Positions 44,582-58,756 of a stretch of 64,000 nt of DNA are shown here, one piece after another. The notes below the pieces were generated by a model. The model was not told the origin of the DNA, did not search any database, and worked only from the letters and a program-made list of their open reading frames with translations. How positions within the stretch are numbered: position 1 is the first letter of the stretch; every line of letters starts with the position of its first letter. The stretch is taken from the NCBI GenBank assembly GCA_963971225.1, contig OZ020269.1, positions 76,856,450 to 76,920,449 of the forward strand, read 5' to 3'. This stretch comes from Melieria omissa (taxonomy: Eukaryota; Arthropoda; Insecta; Diptera; Ulidiidae). Position numbers and translations under genes: made by a program.

Positions 44582-45323
44582 TCAGGTGTACAACTTTGCT
44601 TCCGCCGTTTTTTTCCAAAATTAAAAGCTTTATTGCGAAAAAGTGCTTACAGATGTATTATTCAAAGTATTGTCCGTCGCTAGCGACAATTTTCTCCCAT
44701 CTTTCCGGCAATTTTCGGATCCCGGCTCGAAAAAAGGAGTCCTCTTTTGACGCTATCCATGAAGCAATCCATTTTTCCAATTCTTCGAAGGATTGAAAAT
44801 GTTGATCTGCCAGGCCGTGTGCCATCGAACGGAATAGGTGGAAGTCAGAAGGGGCGACATCTGGGGAATACGGCGGGTGGGGCAAGACTTCCCATTTCAG
44901 CGTTTCCAGGTACTTTTTGACCACTTTTGCGACGTGAGGCCGCGCATTGTCGTGTTGGAGGATGACTTTGTCATGTCGCTCTTCCATTTTTAAAACGTTG
45001 AAACCACTCCCGACACGTTCTTTCACTTAGAGCAGCATCACCGTAAGTTTCTGAGAGCATTCAATGCGCTTCAGCTGCATTTTTTTTTCGAATTGTAACA
45101 GAAAAGTAAAACTTCCCGCAAATGGCGAGAATTGGGCACATAAACGGACATTTTCGAGCGTGAATAATACGAAAACAAGAACAACTGTCACTGAAACGGC
45201 GATGACAATTCGTTAGGCACTGTCCACACTCACTTTAAAGGCATTACCATCTATGTATTTCAACCAGCCTCAGCCGGTACAGCCACCTATCGGAAAACGG
45301 CGGAAGCAAAGTTGTACACCTGA
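44582..45323 (-). mobile_element. Internally deleted mariner, unit 3
   Basis: Copy of the unit 2 mariner, TA-flanked. Confidence 0.85.
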
Positions 45324-45554
45324 TATTATTTTCTACTGAAAAACTCAGATTGAAATTGAACGCCTCAGTGTAATAAATAAATATATATCATATGAGAGTG
45401 TTTCGAAAACTTACGTATAAATGTTGTGAATCACATAGAAATTCGTCTTAAGCGATCTGCATTCCCATTAGGTCGATTTCTAGTTTGATTTAGATTTGTA
45501 TCAGTTTTAGAGTTAACAGCAATTACACAGGGCAACAAATTTCGACTTTTGGTC

Positions 45555-47820
45555 GGCTTTTCTGGGTTTGACATCAGTTCTATGGTAATTAGGGACCGCT
45601 AATTTCGAATCCGCAAACCGTTTTTAAAACTTAGTTTCCGTTTTCGCAAAAAATGGGCGTGTCTTTTTTTCGGATTTTCCCTGACTTTTTTCACGTTTGG
45701 GATTGTAATTTCTAAATCAACGAACCGGTTGACATGGTTTTGTCTTTGTGGCATTTACAACACCTCACGGCTTCTTTTTGAATGTAATTTATTTATATAA
45801 GTTTTACGATTCCGCGGTAATTGGACCTCAAAGTCGGAAAATATGGAATTTAGAGGCGTTTTCTTAGATGGTCAAAAACATGCACATTTTTCGTAAATCA
45901 ACTAACGAGTTGGGTGTTAAATGAAAGCGGAAACATAAAATAATACAACACAGCCAAATTATTTGGTGTGATTCTCATCCTTATCGAAATACTAGCAAAA
46001 ATGTTCCATAGTCATTTTCATAAATTTTCATACTTTTTCCTTAAAAAACTAGGTGCCTCAAAATATGCAAAGCTTTTATTTTTTTGTTTGGAGCAATTCA
46101 AAATCATTTTGTCTTTTGCTTGTATTCCAGACTATAAATGAAACATATAAAAGAGCATATTTTGAGGCCCCCAATTTTTTAAGGAAAAAGTATGAAAAAT
46201 TATGAAAATGGCTATGGTACATTTTTGCTATTATTTCGATGAGAATGGGAATCACACCAATTAATTTGCCTGTGTTGTATTACTTGATGTTTTCGCTTTC
46301 ATTTAACATCTAACTCATTAGTTGATTTACGAAAAAGGTGCATGTTTTTCAACATCAAAGAAAACGCCACTAAATTCCATATTTTCCGACTTTGAGGACC
46401 AATTACCGCGGAATTGTAAAACTTATAAAATTTACATTGGAAAAGAAGCCGTGAGGTGTTGTAAATGCCACAAAGAGAAAATCATATCAACCGGTTTTTT
46501 GGTTTAGAAATTACAATCCCAAACGTGAAAAAAGTCAAGGAAAATCCGAAAAAGTGACACGCCCTTTTTTTGCGAAAACGGAAACTAACAGCCCTGTTTC
46601 AGAATCCGAGTCGGAATCGGATTTGAATCGGAATTAAATCCGATTCCGATTTGAAGAGGTGTTCTGCAATCCGAGCCGAATTGTTACATTCGAAGTTTAT
46701 TTCGAATCCGATTGTTAGCAAATTAACAAACCTGTAATCAGCTGTTTGCTTTTAATGTACAAATGAAAAAGGAAATTGTTAAATTTTGTAAGAGTTTTTA
46801 TTTTATTTAATTATTTGGGTTATTTTATTGGCAGTATTGCTTGAGAACGAGCAGTCCGCCGTTGAAAAAGTAAAGCGGAGAATTTTGCGAGACCACAGCA
46901 ATCGGATGGAATTGCCAGATTCTTCGTAACTAGTGCAAGTCATTTCAGTTATGTTCAAAACTTCCTATTTAAGGTTTATTGCTCAGTACCGCCTTAACAA
47001 AGCAGCATTCAACATGCGACGGCGACGGCTTTGCAATTTCTTGCCGAAGGAGGCTATCAACGATCGGTCGAAAAGGCAACCACCTTTTCCATTTCGGAAA
47101 GTGTGTGCTTCTAAAAAGGTCCACCGCCGGTCACTAAAGCTTCTCTTCTATTATGCGCCAGCTTCCTTCTTAGTTCACTTTTCCAATCAACTGAGGTCTA
47201 TGATTGAAGAAAATTTTACAAAATGAATTGATTTAATTTACTTCTCACTTTTTCCGACCCGTTACACTTTTTGTTGGTGGTCCTTGTCCGTTCAGCGACT
47301 GCGTTAAATGCTTCCATTTATTTTCAAATTCGACTTTGTCGCCTTTGCAGAAACTTTTCGCGACGTCCGCATTCTCCTCCATAAAATCCAAGAACATTTT
47401 GGTCTGGTCAGCAGTCTTATGCTTTCCCGTGATTAAAAATTAATTTATTAGTTTTATTTAACACGATGTTTCATTTATTTGCTTACATTTTCGTTATTTG
47501 TTTTCGTTTTGCTGCTTTCCGATTTCAATTCCACCAGCTTTTTGTTTAGCGGATTATTTTCGACAAAAATTTCCGATAATCGGAATGCAGAACACCAAAT
47601 TTCCGATCCAAATTCGTTCGAACTTAATCGGATTTGAGAACAGGGTTGCATTCGAAAATATTTCCGATAATCGGAATGTAGAACACCAACGGTCGGAATC
47701 AAATCCATTTCCGATCCGATTCGGATTCTGGAACAGGGCTGTAAGTTATAAAAACGGTTTGCGGATTCAAAATCAGCGGTACCTAATTACCCTAAAACTG
47801 ATGTCAAACCCAGAAAAGCC
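45555..47820. mobile_element. Foldback element with Harbinger, unit 3
   Basis: Complete hairpin as in unit 2. Confidence 0.75.
46589..47741 (+). mobile_element. PIF/Harbinger remnant, unit 3
   Basis: Copy of 32152-33304, flanked by TAA. Confidence 0.8.
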
Positions 47821-48088
47821 ATTTTGATGTTGATCAGTGTTATTGGGCTGGACAAGATTATCAGGTAGCTGTACGCTTTGGGTTGCTTGCGCAAAGGTAT
47901 GACAGTCCTGCATTTATTTCATGATCTCAAAATACGATATATATATGGTCTACATATGGATAAGACAGTGCAATTTATGATGCATCTGTTGTGTAAAATA
48001 CTGTTATGGAAATTGGTTCGGCCACCTCAACGTAGACTTTATCGTTTCTCTGGATTGTGCTAAAAAAAAATACAACACACTACAATTT

Positions 48089-48353
48089 TGTAACGCAGCT
48101 CAAAGTAACAGTCACTTTATTTAAATTCTACAATTTTACTGTCCTTCCACTTATTGCTCATGGCACTACCCCGTGTTGCATCGCTGCTGGCTTGTACCAA
48201 ACTCTCCTCTCTGCACTGCGCCCGGCTACCTTTTATACTTGTTTACTCGTCGCGGCGATCGTTCTCGCATATTCTAATTGGACTCCAAATGTCCAGTATC
48301 ATTGTGAGTTATGCCCCTAAAAGTATACCAACGCACAAGTCTACCTCGTCACA
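48089..48353 (-). repeat. Solo gypsy-type LTR, unit 3
   Basis: Copy of 33652-33916. Confidence 0.6.
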
Positions 48354-48693
48354 ATACTTTCTAGGATACGAGACTCGACGATGGAGTTTTCTTATTTTTA
48401 TTGTTTTTGCTAAGCTTTTTTATTCAATAGATATTTGTTGAAGCTTGAAGCTCCTTGCCTATGCTAATATCATTGACGTCATCGGGCGTAACAAGCGAGA
48501 TGTCACCGTTGCCTTTGCGGCTCTTGAAAAAGGATCTGCTAAAAAGGGTATGGTGGTAAATGAGGGCAAGACGAAGTATATGCTGTCTACACGCAGGTAT
48601 AAGTTGTCAAGGAATTCGTCTACCTTGGTACCGCCATAAGCAGCAGCAATGATGTTAGCGTGGAGATAAAGCGAATGATTGCCCTTGCTAATA

Positions 48694-49911
48694 AGGAGTG
48701 AACCAGAAAAAATTTAGAATTTTTAAGGACACATTAAAAAAAAGTAATAGTCTGATTTTACTAAAATAAACTGCAGTTCATCATACATTTCTTAAACTCT
48801 AATTCACAAAAAATTTTATGAAATATGTTTTTATATATTTTTCTTAACGTTCTTAGTTAGAGACTGGACTGTACGTTTGGTGACTATTGCATAGGCTTGC
48901 TTCTATTGATTTCGAAACTGTACATCATTTTTGCAAACTTTTTTTGTTTTTCTTAGGGTTTGCTTGATTACAGCCCAATATCTTTCAATAAGCGGGAGTT
49001 CCGGGCAGTTGGGAGGATTTGCTTCTTTTGGAACCACCGTGAGACAATTTTCTTCATACCATTCCATAGTTGACCTGCAGTAGTGGCTTGTCGCTAGGTC
49101 TGCCCAAAACAAAACTGTCCCTTTGTGCTATTCAATAAACGGTAGAAGGCGTTTTTGCAGGCATTATTCTTTATAAATTCTACAGTTAATTGTTCCTGTC
49201 GTAATGAACGCCTTGCTCCGTGGACCGCAGGTGCAAATAGCTTGCCAAATCATGCAGCGTTTTGGAAATTTGGTGTATTTCATTTCGGAGTATTTTCTGG
49301 GTGTTCCATCCTTATTCTTTTTAGTGAAATAGGTGTTCCCAGACAAATGCTTGAAGTCCGCCTTACAGTAGGTTTCACCATCGAAAATCACGCAATCAAA
49401 CTTGGTTACGTAATCGTTATACAGTTTTCGAACCTCGAGTAGGTCCTTAATCCTTGACTTCGCTTATATCGCATCACAGTTGATTGTGATGTGCCTACTG
49501 CAGCTCGAGTCGACCTCGTGAGGTAATTTCGATATGTGCTAATAGCTTTTTTCAGCGCTTCTGGGTTACTAGGACCTTTTTTCTGTCTGATCCTTCGGTT
49601 CTGTAGATGTAGTTTCCCGCGTTGTAGTTGTTTATAACATTATAAACCGTCGCTACGCACGCTTTGCTTTCCCTTGCAATGATTAGTCTAGACTTCGTCT
49701 TATCAGTCAAGTAAATGTCCAGTATTAATTTTTTGCAGCGTTTTTGCGGGTTGGACATTTTGACTAAAGTAGATCCAAGATGAAATTGACTAATATAGCA
49801 AGAAACTGCAATATTTATAGATACTTTTACCCGAAAATATCAAGTTCCTAACTTTTGGCATTTTCGTATGCTGGATGCGTAAAATTTCTAACATTTTTCT
49901 GTTTCACCTCA
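48694..49911 (-). mobile_element. DD37E-type element, unit 4
   Basis: TA-flanked copy. Its right inverted repeat reads CTGTTTCACC instead of CTGGTTCACC, a change shared only with unit 5. Confidence 0.85.
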
Positions 49912-50373
49912 TAGGTGCTACCAGATCAACTGAGTAGCAGATACCTCTCTCGACCGACAAAATTTGCACTCTATAACGCTTATTTTGCCTGTGCTCATGG
50001 TTGCCACTCAGCTTAAGGCCAGGTTCCTCCAAAAAACACGTTTTTTTTCAAAAAATTCCATTTATTGTTAAAAAATAATTTGAAAATAAATTTTTTTACA
50101 AATAAAAGTACATACATTAAACTACTAAAAAACATGTTTGTTTTTTTTTTTTATTATGGTGGCCCCGAAAACAGCTGCTCAAACTCGTCCGATTTGTTGA
50201 TGAGTGTCACCATTTCTTGGAAACGAATCATCTGAAAGCAAAAAGCAAATCAGTTTCATATTCTGTATCGAATTGTCTATGTTCGGAACTAGAATAAAAC
50301 ATTTTTACTGAAAAACAAACAAAATGGCGTACTTTTTAATTTTTGACCCTTTTTTTGCACTTTTGATTGTTAA

Positions 50374-51054
50374 GGCAGGTTCTCACCTTGTGGAAAAAAA
50401 AAACTATTTTTTTTTTGCCTTATCGTGTAGATATATGTTTCAAAAATGTGAAAAATTACAAAAGTTACAGGCCATTACATAGAGCAGTGTAGAGCACCGG
50501 CCAAGCGCGCTTTAAACTTTAAACGCGTTTTTCTCAGAACCACATTTTCGGACCTTACGGAAGTGATTGAAGACGCTGGAATGAACCAATCGTCACCAAA
50601 TTTTTTCCAAATGTTCCTTAGGGTTTTTTCTAATAAACGAACTACGATCAGCCAAAATATTGAAAATTGTTTATTTAAAAAAATAATTAGTGAACAAAAA
50701 AATGCGCAAATCGTATTTTTTTTTCAAAACCTCATAACTTTTTTAATTTCGATTTTTGTTTCATGATCGTAGTTCATTCAATAGATAATACGGTACACAT
50801 TAAGAATGTGTACCGTGTGTGATTTTTGTGTTTCCGATCACGGGTTTTGACGGAATCACTTCCGGTAGCGGGACACCTCCTCGCCGCCACTGATGGACGC
50901 CCCCTCCCCCCTTTTTTTGATTCATTCAATTTTAAAAATTGTATTCTCTAAATAAATGTGTGTTCATATCCAGAAACAATTTTCAGCGTTGTATCTTTAA
51001 CCGTTTTCTCCTAAAAAAATGCACTTTTTCGGATCCACAAGGTGAGAACCTGCC
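50374..51054. mobile_element. Inner TTAA MITE, unit 4
   Basis: Copy with the 22-bp segment present and a short deletion near 50884. Confidence 0.8.
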
Positions 51055-51078
51055 TTAATAACTTTTTTAAATAACAAT

Positions 51079-51494
51079 TATGGAATTCACAGTTTGCGGG
51101 AAAATTTATTTCGGGCAATTTTCCCTAAAAATAAACGATCTAACTGTGAGCACCCCATTGTATATCTTTCAAACAATTGTGGAAAATTTTTCAAAATAAA
51201 AATGCCTCGCTCAAATGGCAAACAAACGTTGAACATCAAATAAAGAAATCGTCCCGATAGTAGCATAAAGTACTCAAAAAAATTCGCTCCGTAGATTGTG
51301 TCAACAAATTAATTTGACTTTGTTTTTTGCCTCTTTCAATAAACATGCTCGGCAGTGCGGCAAATTTTGAAACTACCGGTATCTATGTTCTTCATACAAA
51401 ACAAACTAAATTGAGATACCATATGGGAAAATTCGGGAAAATTGCCAAGTGGGAAATTTAACATGCTAGATACCGCTGAACTGTGAACACCATA
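51079..51494. mobile_element. 416-bp MITE with AAT target duplication, unit 4
   Basis: Ends TATGGAATTCACAGTT and TATGGTGTTCACAGTT (as inverted repeats). It is flanked by AAT at 51076-51078 and 51495-51497. Units 1-3 carry the empty site AACAATGAAT at the same place, which defines both element and duplication exactly. Superfamily not identified; a 3-bp A+T target is compatible with PIF/Harbinger but the ends differ from the Harbinger remnant here. Confidence 0.85.
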
Positions 51495-52240
51495 AATGAA
51501 TATTTTTGGTTGTAGTTCCGACCATAGAGAGACATTTAAAGAGTAAAATTCCGTTTGGTTCATGATAATAAGTGAAATAGTTTTGAAATACGAGTGACAC
51601 TCAGTTGAAAAAATTTAGTTTCGAGAAAAAGCCGATTAAAGATTCGAGCGGGCGAATTCACCGCTTGAGCGCGCACCGTCCTCCCTTATCTCAACCTACT
51701 TCTAGGCAGCGCATACCTTCGGGACTAATTATACATCATTTCTAAGAGTATTTTCTAGCAATTTATAGAAAAAAAAAATTTCGATTTTTTGAAAATTGTT
51801 TGGAAGAACCTGGCCTTAAATTTTTTGTACCAAAATGTCTAAATGGACGTAGCGAATAAACATCCAGCATACGCTGGGTTAACCATGTCTGCCGTATGGA
51901 CGATGAAGCTCCGGCAAAAAAGGTGTACGATGCGGTAGTTGGAGGTCGACGGCGAAGGGGGAGGCTTTGGTGTGACCAACTGGAGAAGGCGTGCGTTCGT
52001 AGAAGCGCCTATAGAGAGCTTTCGCGGCAGACCCTAACGGGTTGTTACGGCGAGTTAAGTAAGCGCGTATTTTACTTTCAAACGATGAGTGAAAAAAAGA
52101 AAATCAAAATCATCAATGTTATTAATGATTTTGATTTTTATTAATTTCATACTACTTTTGTTAAAATAAAAACCTATTTTATATCAAATACTGTTTATTA
52201 AATCGACATCTTTTATCGGACAAAATTTTACTAGATTTTA

Positions 52241-52985
52241 TCAGGTGTACAACTTTGCTTCCGCCGTTTTTTTTTTCCAAAATTAAAAGCTTTATTGCGA
52301 AAAAGTGCTTACAGATGTATTATTCAAAGTAGTGTCCGTCGCTAGCGACAATTTTCTCCCATCTTTCCGGCAATTTTCGGATCCCGGCTCGAAAAAAGGA
52401 GTCCTCTTTTGACGCTATCCATGAAGCAATCCATTTTTCCAATTCTTCGAAGGATTGAAAATGTTGATCTGCCAGGCCGTGTGCCATCGAACGGAATAGG
52501 TGGAAGTCAGAAGGGGCGACATCTGGGGAATACGGCGGGTGGGGCAAGACTTCCCATTTCAGCGTTTCGAGGTACTTTTTGACCACTTTTGCGACGTGAG
52601 GCCGAGCATTGTCGTGTTGGAGGATGACTTTGTCATGTCGCTCTTCCATTTTTAAAACGTTGAAACCACTCCCGACACGTTCTTTCACTCAGAGCAGCAT
52701 CACCGTAAGTTTCTGAGAGCATTCAATGCGCTTCAGCTGCATTTTTTTTTCGAATTGTAACAGAAAAGTAAAACTTCCCGCAAATGGCGAGAATTGGGCA
52801 CATAAACGGACATTTTCGAGCGTGAATAATACGAAAACAAGAACAACTGTCACTGAAACGGCGATGACAATTCGTTAGGCACTGTCCACACTCACTTTAA
52901 AGGCATTACCATCTATGTATTTCAACCAGCCTTAGCCGGTACAGCCACCTATCGGAAAACGGCGGAAGCAAAGTTGTACACCTGA
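52241..52985 (-). mobile_element. Internally deleted mariner, unit 4
   Basis: TA-flanked copy; C-terminal transposase frame 52320-52688 is open and ends DGHYFE instead of DGQYFE. Confidence 0.85.
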
Positions 52986-53199
52986 TATTATTTTCTACTG
53001 AAAAACTCAGAATGAAATTGAACGCCTCAGTGTAATAAATAAATATATATCATACTTACGTATAAATGTTGTGAGTCACATAGAAATTCGTCTTAAGCGA
53101 TCTGCATTCCCATTAGGTCGATTTCTAGTTTGATTTAGATTTGTATCAGTTTTAGAGTTAACAGCAATTACACAGGGCAACAAATTTCGACTTTTGGTC

Positions 53200-55488
53200 G
53201 GCTTTTCTGGGTTTGACATCAGTTCTAGGGTAATTAGGGACCGCTAATTTCGAATCCGCAAACCGTTTTTAAAACTTAGTTTCCGTTTTCGCAAAAAATG
53301 GGCGTGTCTTTTTTTCCGATTTTCCCTGACATTTTTCACGTTTGGGATTGTAATTTCTAAATCAACGAACCGGTTGACATGGTTTTGTCTTTGTGGCATT
53401 TACAACACCTCACGGCTTCTTTTTTAATGTAATTTATTTATATAAGTTTTACGATTCCGCGGTAATTGGACCTCAAAGTCGGAAAATATGGAATTTAGAG
53501 GCGTTTTCTTGGATGGTCAAAAACGTGCACATTTTTCGTAAATCAACTAACGAGTTGGGTGTTAAATGAAAGCGGAAACATAAAATAATACAACACAGCC
53601 AAATTATTTGGTGTGATTCTCATCCTTATCGAAATACTAGCAAAAATGTTCCATAGTCATTTTCATAAATTTTCATACTTTTTCCTTAAAAAACTAGGTG
53701 CCTCAAAATATGCAAAGCTTTTATTTTTTTTGTTTGGAGCAATTCAAAATCATTTTGTCTTTTGCTTGTATTCCAGACTATAAATGAAACATATAAAAGA
53801 GCATATTTTGAGGCCCCTAATTTTTTAAGGAAAAAGTATGAAAAATTATGAAAATGGCTATGGTACATTTTTGCTATTATTTCGATGAGAATGGGAATCA
53901 CACCAATTAATTTGCCTGTGTTGTATTACTTGATGTTTTCGCTTTCATTTAACATCTAACTCATTAGTTGATTTACGAAAAAGGTGCATGTTTTTCAACA
54001 TCAAAGAAAACGCCACTAAATTCCATATTTTCCGACTTTGAGGACCAATTACCGCGGAATTGTAAAACTTATAAAATTTACATTGGAAAAGAAGCCGTGA
54101 GGTGTTGTAAATGCCACAAAGAGAAAATCATATCAACCGGTTTTTTGGTTTAGAAATTACAATCCCAAACGTGAAAAAAGTCAAGGAAAATCCGAAAAAG
54201 TGACACGCCCTTTTTTTGCGAAAACGGAAACTAACAGCCCTGTTTCAGAATCCGAGTCGGAATCGGATTTGAATCGGAATTAAATCGGAATCGGATTTAA
54301 TTCCGAAGAGGATTAATTCTGAAGAGGTGTTCTGCAATCCGAGCCGAATTGTTACATTCGAAGTTTATTTCGAATCCGATTGTTAGCAAATTAACAAACC
54401 TGTAATCAGCTGTTTGCTTTTAATGTACAAATGAAAAAGGAAATTGTTAAATTTTGTAAGAGTTTTTATTTTATTTAATTATTTGGGTTATTTTATTGGC
54501 AGTATTGCTTGAGAACGAGCAGTCCGCCGTTGAAAAAGTAAAGCGGAGAATTTTGCGAGACCACAGCAATCGGATGGAATTGCCAGATTCTTCGTAACTA
54601 GTGCAAGTCATTTCAGTTATGTTCAAAACTTCCTATTTAAGGTTTATTGCTCAGTACCGCCTTAACAAAGCAGCATTCAACATGCGACGGCGACGGCTTT
54701 GCAATTTCTTGCCGAAGGAGGCTATCAACGATCGGTCGAAAAGGCAACCACCTTTTCCATTTCGGAAAGTGTGTGCTTCTAAAAAGGTCCACCGCCGGTC
54801 ACTAAAGCTTCTCTTTTATTATGCGCCAGCTTCCTTCTTAGTTCACTTTTCCAATCAACTGAGGTCTATGATTGAAGAAAATTTTACAAAATGAATTGAT
54901 TTAATTTACTTCTCACTTTTTCCGACCCGTTACACTTTTTGTTGGTGGTCCTTGTCCGTTCAGCGACTGCGTTAAATGCTTCCATTTATTTTCAAATTCG
55001 ACTTTGTCGCCTTTGCAGAAACTTTTCGCGACGTCCGCATTCTCCTCCATAAAATCCAAGAACATTTTGGTCTGGTCAGCAGTCTTATGCTTTCCCGTGA
55101 TTAAAAATTAATTTATTAGTTTTATTTAACACGATGTTTCATTTATTTGCTTACATTTTCGTTATTTGTTTTCGTTTTGCTGCTTTCCGATTTCAATTCC
55201 ACCAGCTTTTTGTTTAGCGGATTATTTTCGACAAAAATTTCCGATAATCGGAATGCAGAACACCAAATTTCCGATCCAAATTCGTTCGAACTTAATCGGA
55301 TTTGAGAACAGGGTTGCATTCGAAAATATTTCCGATAATCGGAATGTAGAACACCAACGGTCGGAATCAAATCCATTTCCGATCCGATTCGGATTCTGGA
55401 ACAGGGCTGTAAGTTATAAAAACGGTTTGCGGATTCAAAATCAGCGGTACCTAATTACCCTAAAACTGATGTCAAACCCAGAAAAGCC
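53200..55488. mobile_element. Foldback element with Harbinger, unit 4
   Basis: Complete hairpin with the Harbinger remnant in the right arm. Confidence 0.75.
54235..55409 (+). mobile_element. PIF/Harbinger remnant, unit 4
   Basis: TAA-flanked copy with a short local duplication of CGGAAT-type sequence near 54285-54320. Confidence 0.8.
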
Positions 55489-55756
55489 ATTTTGATGTTG
55501 ATCAGTGTTATTGGGCTGGATAAGATTATCAGGTAGCTGTACGCTTTGGGTTGCTTGCGCAAAGGTATGACAGTCCTGCATTTATTTCATGATCTCAAAA
55601 TACGATATATATATGGTCTAAATATGGATAAGACAGTGCAATTTATGATGCATCTGTTGTGTAAAATACTGTTATGGAAATTGGTTCGGCCACCTCAACG
55701 TAGACTTTATCGTTTCTCTGGATTGTGCTAAAAAAAAATACAACACACTACAATTT

Positions 55757-56021
55757 TGTAACGCAGCTCAAAGTAACAGTCACTTTATTTAAATTCTACA
55801 ATTTTACTGTCCTTCCACTTATTGCTCATGGCACTACCCCGTGTTGCATCGCTGCTGGCTTGTACCAAACTCTCCTCTCTGCACTGCGCCCGGCTACCTT
55901 TTATACTTGTTTACTCGTCGCGGCGATCGTTCTCGCATATTCTAATTGGACTCCAAATGTCCAGTATCATTGTGAGTTATGCCCCTAAAAGTATACCAAC
56001 GCACAAGTCTACCTCGTCACA
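55757..56021 (-). repeat. Solo gypsy-type LTR, unit 4
   Basis: Copy of 33652-33916. Confidence 0.6.
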
Positions 56022-56361
56022 ATACTTTCTAGGATACGAGACTCGACGATGGAGTTTTCTTATTTTTATTGTTTTTGCTAAGCTTTTTTATTCAATAGAT
56101 ATTTGTTGAAGCTTGAAGCTCCTTGCCTATGCTAATATCATTGACGTCATCGGGCGTAACAAGCGAGATGTCACCGTTGCCTTTGCGGCTCTTGAAAAAG
56201 GATCTGCTAAAAAGGGTATGGTGGTAAATGAGGGCAAGACGAAGTATATGCTGTCTACACGCAGGTATAAGTTGTCAAGGAATTCGTCTACCTTGGTACC
56301 GCCATAAGCAGCAGCAATGATGTTAGCGTGGAGATAAAGCGAATGATTGCCCTTGCTAATA

Positions 56362-57572
56362 AGGAGTGAACCAGAAAAAATTTAGAATTTTTAAGGACAC
56401 ATTAAAAAAAAGTAATAGTCTGATTTTACTAAAATAAACTGCAGTTCATCATACATTTCTTAAACTCTAATTCACAAAAAATTTTATGAAATATGTTTTT
56501 ATATATTTTTCTTAACGTTCTTAGTTAGAGACTGGACTGTACGTTTGGTGACTATTGCATAGGCTTGCTTCTATTGATTTCGAAACTGTAGATCATTTTT
56601 GCAAACTTTTTTTGTTTTTCTTAGGGTTTGCTTGATTACAGCCCAATATCTTTCAATAAGCGGGAGTTCCGGGCAGTTGGGAGGATTTGCTTCTTTTGGA
56701 ACCACCGTGAGACAATTTTCTTCATACCATTCCATAGTTGACCTGCAGTAGTGGCTTGTCGCTAGGTCTGCCCAAAACAAAACTGTCCCTTTGTGCTATT
56801 CAATAAACGGTAGAAGGCGTTTTTGCAGGCATTATTCTTTATAAATTCTACAGTTAATTGTTCCTGTCGTAATGAACGCCTTGCTCCGTGGACCGCAGGT
56901 GCAAATAGCTTGCCAAATCATGCAGCGTTTTGGAAATTTGGTGTATTTCATTTCGGAGTATTTTCTGGGTGTTCCATCCTTATTCTTTTTAGTGAAATAG
57001 GTGTTCCCAGACAAATGCTTGAAGTCCGCCTTACAGTAGGTTTCACCATCGAAAATCACGCAATCAAACTTGGTTACGTAATCGTTATACAGTTTTCGAA
57101 CCTCGAGTAGGTCCTTAATCCTTGACTTCGCTTATATCGCATCACAGTTGATTGTGATGTGCCTACTGCAGCTCGAGTCGACCTCGTGAGGTAATTTCGA
57201 TATGTGCTAATAGCTTTTTTCAGCGCTTCTGGGTTACTAGGACCTTTTTTCTGTCTGATCCTTCGGTTCTGTAGATGTAGTTTCCCGCGTTGTAGTTGTT
57301 TATAACATTATAAACCGTCGCTACGCACGCTTTGCTTTCCCTTGCAATGATTAGTCTAGACTTCGTCTTATCAGTCAAGTAAATGTCCAGTATTAATTTT
57401 TTGCAGCGTTTTTGCGGGTTGGACATTTTGACTAAAGTAGATCCAAGATGAAATTGAATTGAAAATGAATTGAATTTATAGATACTTTTACCCGAAAATA
57501 TCAAGTTCCTAACTTTTGGCATTTTCGTATGCTGGATGCGTAAAATTTCTAACATTTTTCTGTTTCACCTCA
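56362..57572 (-). mobile_element. DD37E-type element, unit 5
   Basis: TA-flanked copy with the CTGTTTCACC change shared with unit 4. A local replacement near 57456-57477 joins upstream bases to the transposase start frame. Confidence 0.85.
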
Positions 57573-58033
57573 TAGGTGCTACCAGATCAACTGAGTAGCA
57601 GATACCTCTCTCGACCGACAAAATTTGCACTCTATAACGCTTATTTTGCCTGTGCTCATGGTTGCCACTCAGCTTAAGGCCAGGTTCCTCCAAAAAACAC
57701 GTTTTTTTTCAAAAAATTCCATTTATTGTTAAAAAATAATTTGAAAATAAATTTTTTTACAAATAAAAGTACATACATTAAACTACTAAAAAACATGTTT
57801 GTTTTTTTTTTTATTATGGTGGCCCCGAAAACAGCTGCTCAAACTCGTCCGATTTGTTGATGAGTGTCACCATTTCTTGGAAACGAATCATCTGAAAGCA
57901 AAAAGCAAATCAGTTTCATATTCTGTATCGAATTGTCTATGTTCGGAACTAGAATAAAACATTTTTACTGAAAAACAAACAAAATGGCGTACTTTTTAAT
58001 TTTTGACCCTTTTTTTGCACTTTTGATTGTTAA

Positions 58034-58732
58034 GGCAGGTTCTCACCTTGTGGAAAAAAAAAACTATTTTTTTTTTGCCTTATCGTGTAGATATATGTTT
58101 CAAAAATGTGAAAAATTACAATAGTTACAGGCCATTACATAGAGCAGTGTAGAGCACCGGCCAAGCGCGCTTTAAACTTTAAACGCGTTTTTCTCAGAAC
58201 CACATTTTCGGACCTTACGGAAGTGATTGAAGACGCTGGAATGAACCAATCGTCACCAAATTTTTTCCAAATGTTCCTTAGGGTTTTTTCTAATAAACGA
58301 ACTACGATCAGCCAAAATATTGAAAATTGTTTATTTAAAAAAATAATTAGTGAACAAAAAAATGCGCAAATCGTATTTTTTTTTCAAAACCTCATAACTT
58401 TTTTAATTTCGATTTTTGTTTCATGATCGTAGTTCATTCAATAGATAATACGGTACACATTAAGAATGTGTACCGTGTGTGATTTTTGTGTTTCCGATCA
58501 CGGGTTTTGACGGAATCACTTCCGGTAGCGGGACACCTCCTCGCCGACATGCCGCCACTGATGGACGCCCCCTCCCCCTTTTTTTGATTCATTCAATTTT
58601 AAAAATTGTATTCTCTAAATAAATGTGTGTTCATATCCAGAAACAATTTTCAGCGTTATATCTTTAACCGTTTTCTCAAAAAAAATTCCTAAAAAAATGC
58701 ACTTTTTCGGATCCACAAGGTGAGAACCTGCC
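58034..58732. mobile_element. Inner TTAA MITE, unit 5
   Basis: Copy with the 22-bp segment present. Confidence 0.8.
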
Positions 58733-58756
58733 TTAATAACTTTTTTAAATAACAAT

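Larger units (their letters stand above)
41211..48448 (+). repeat. Array unit 3
   Basis: 7238 bp. It shares the 22-bp deletion with unit 2 and has its own 18-bp insertion near 45392 (TGAGAGTGTTTCGAAAAC). Confidence 0.9.
50017..51815. mobile_element. Outer TTAA MITE with two nested MITEs, unit 4
   Basis: Contains the inner TTAA MITE and, just right of it, the 416-bp MITE. The right inverted repeat has one substitution (GGAAGAACC). Confidence 0.8.
48449..56116 (+). repeat. Array unit 4
   Basis: 7668 bp. Longer by the 416-bp MITE at 51079-51494, which it shares only with unit 5. It has a rearranged CGGAAT-rich stretch near 54285, inside the Harbinger 5' end. Confidence 0.9.
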
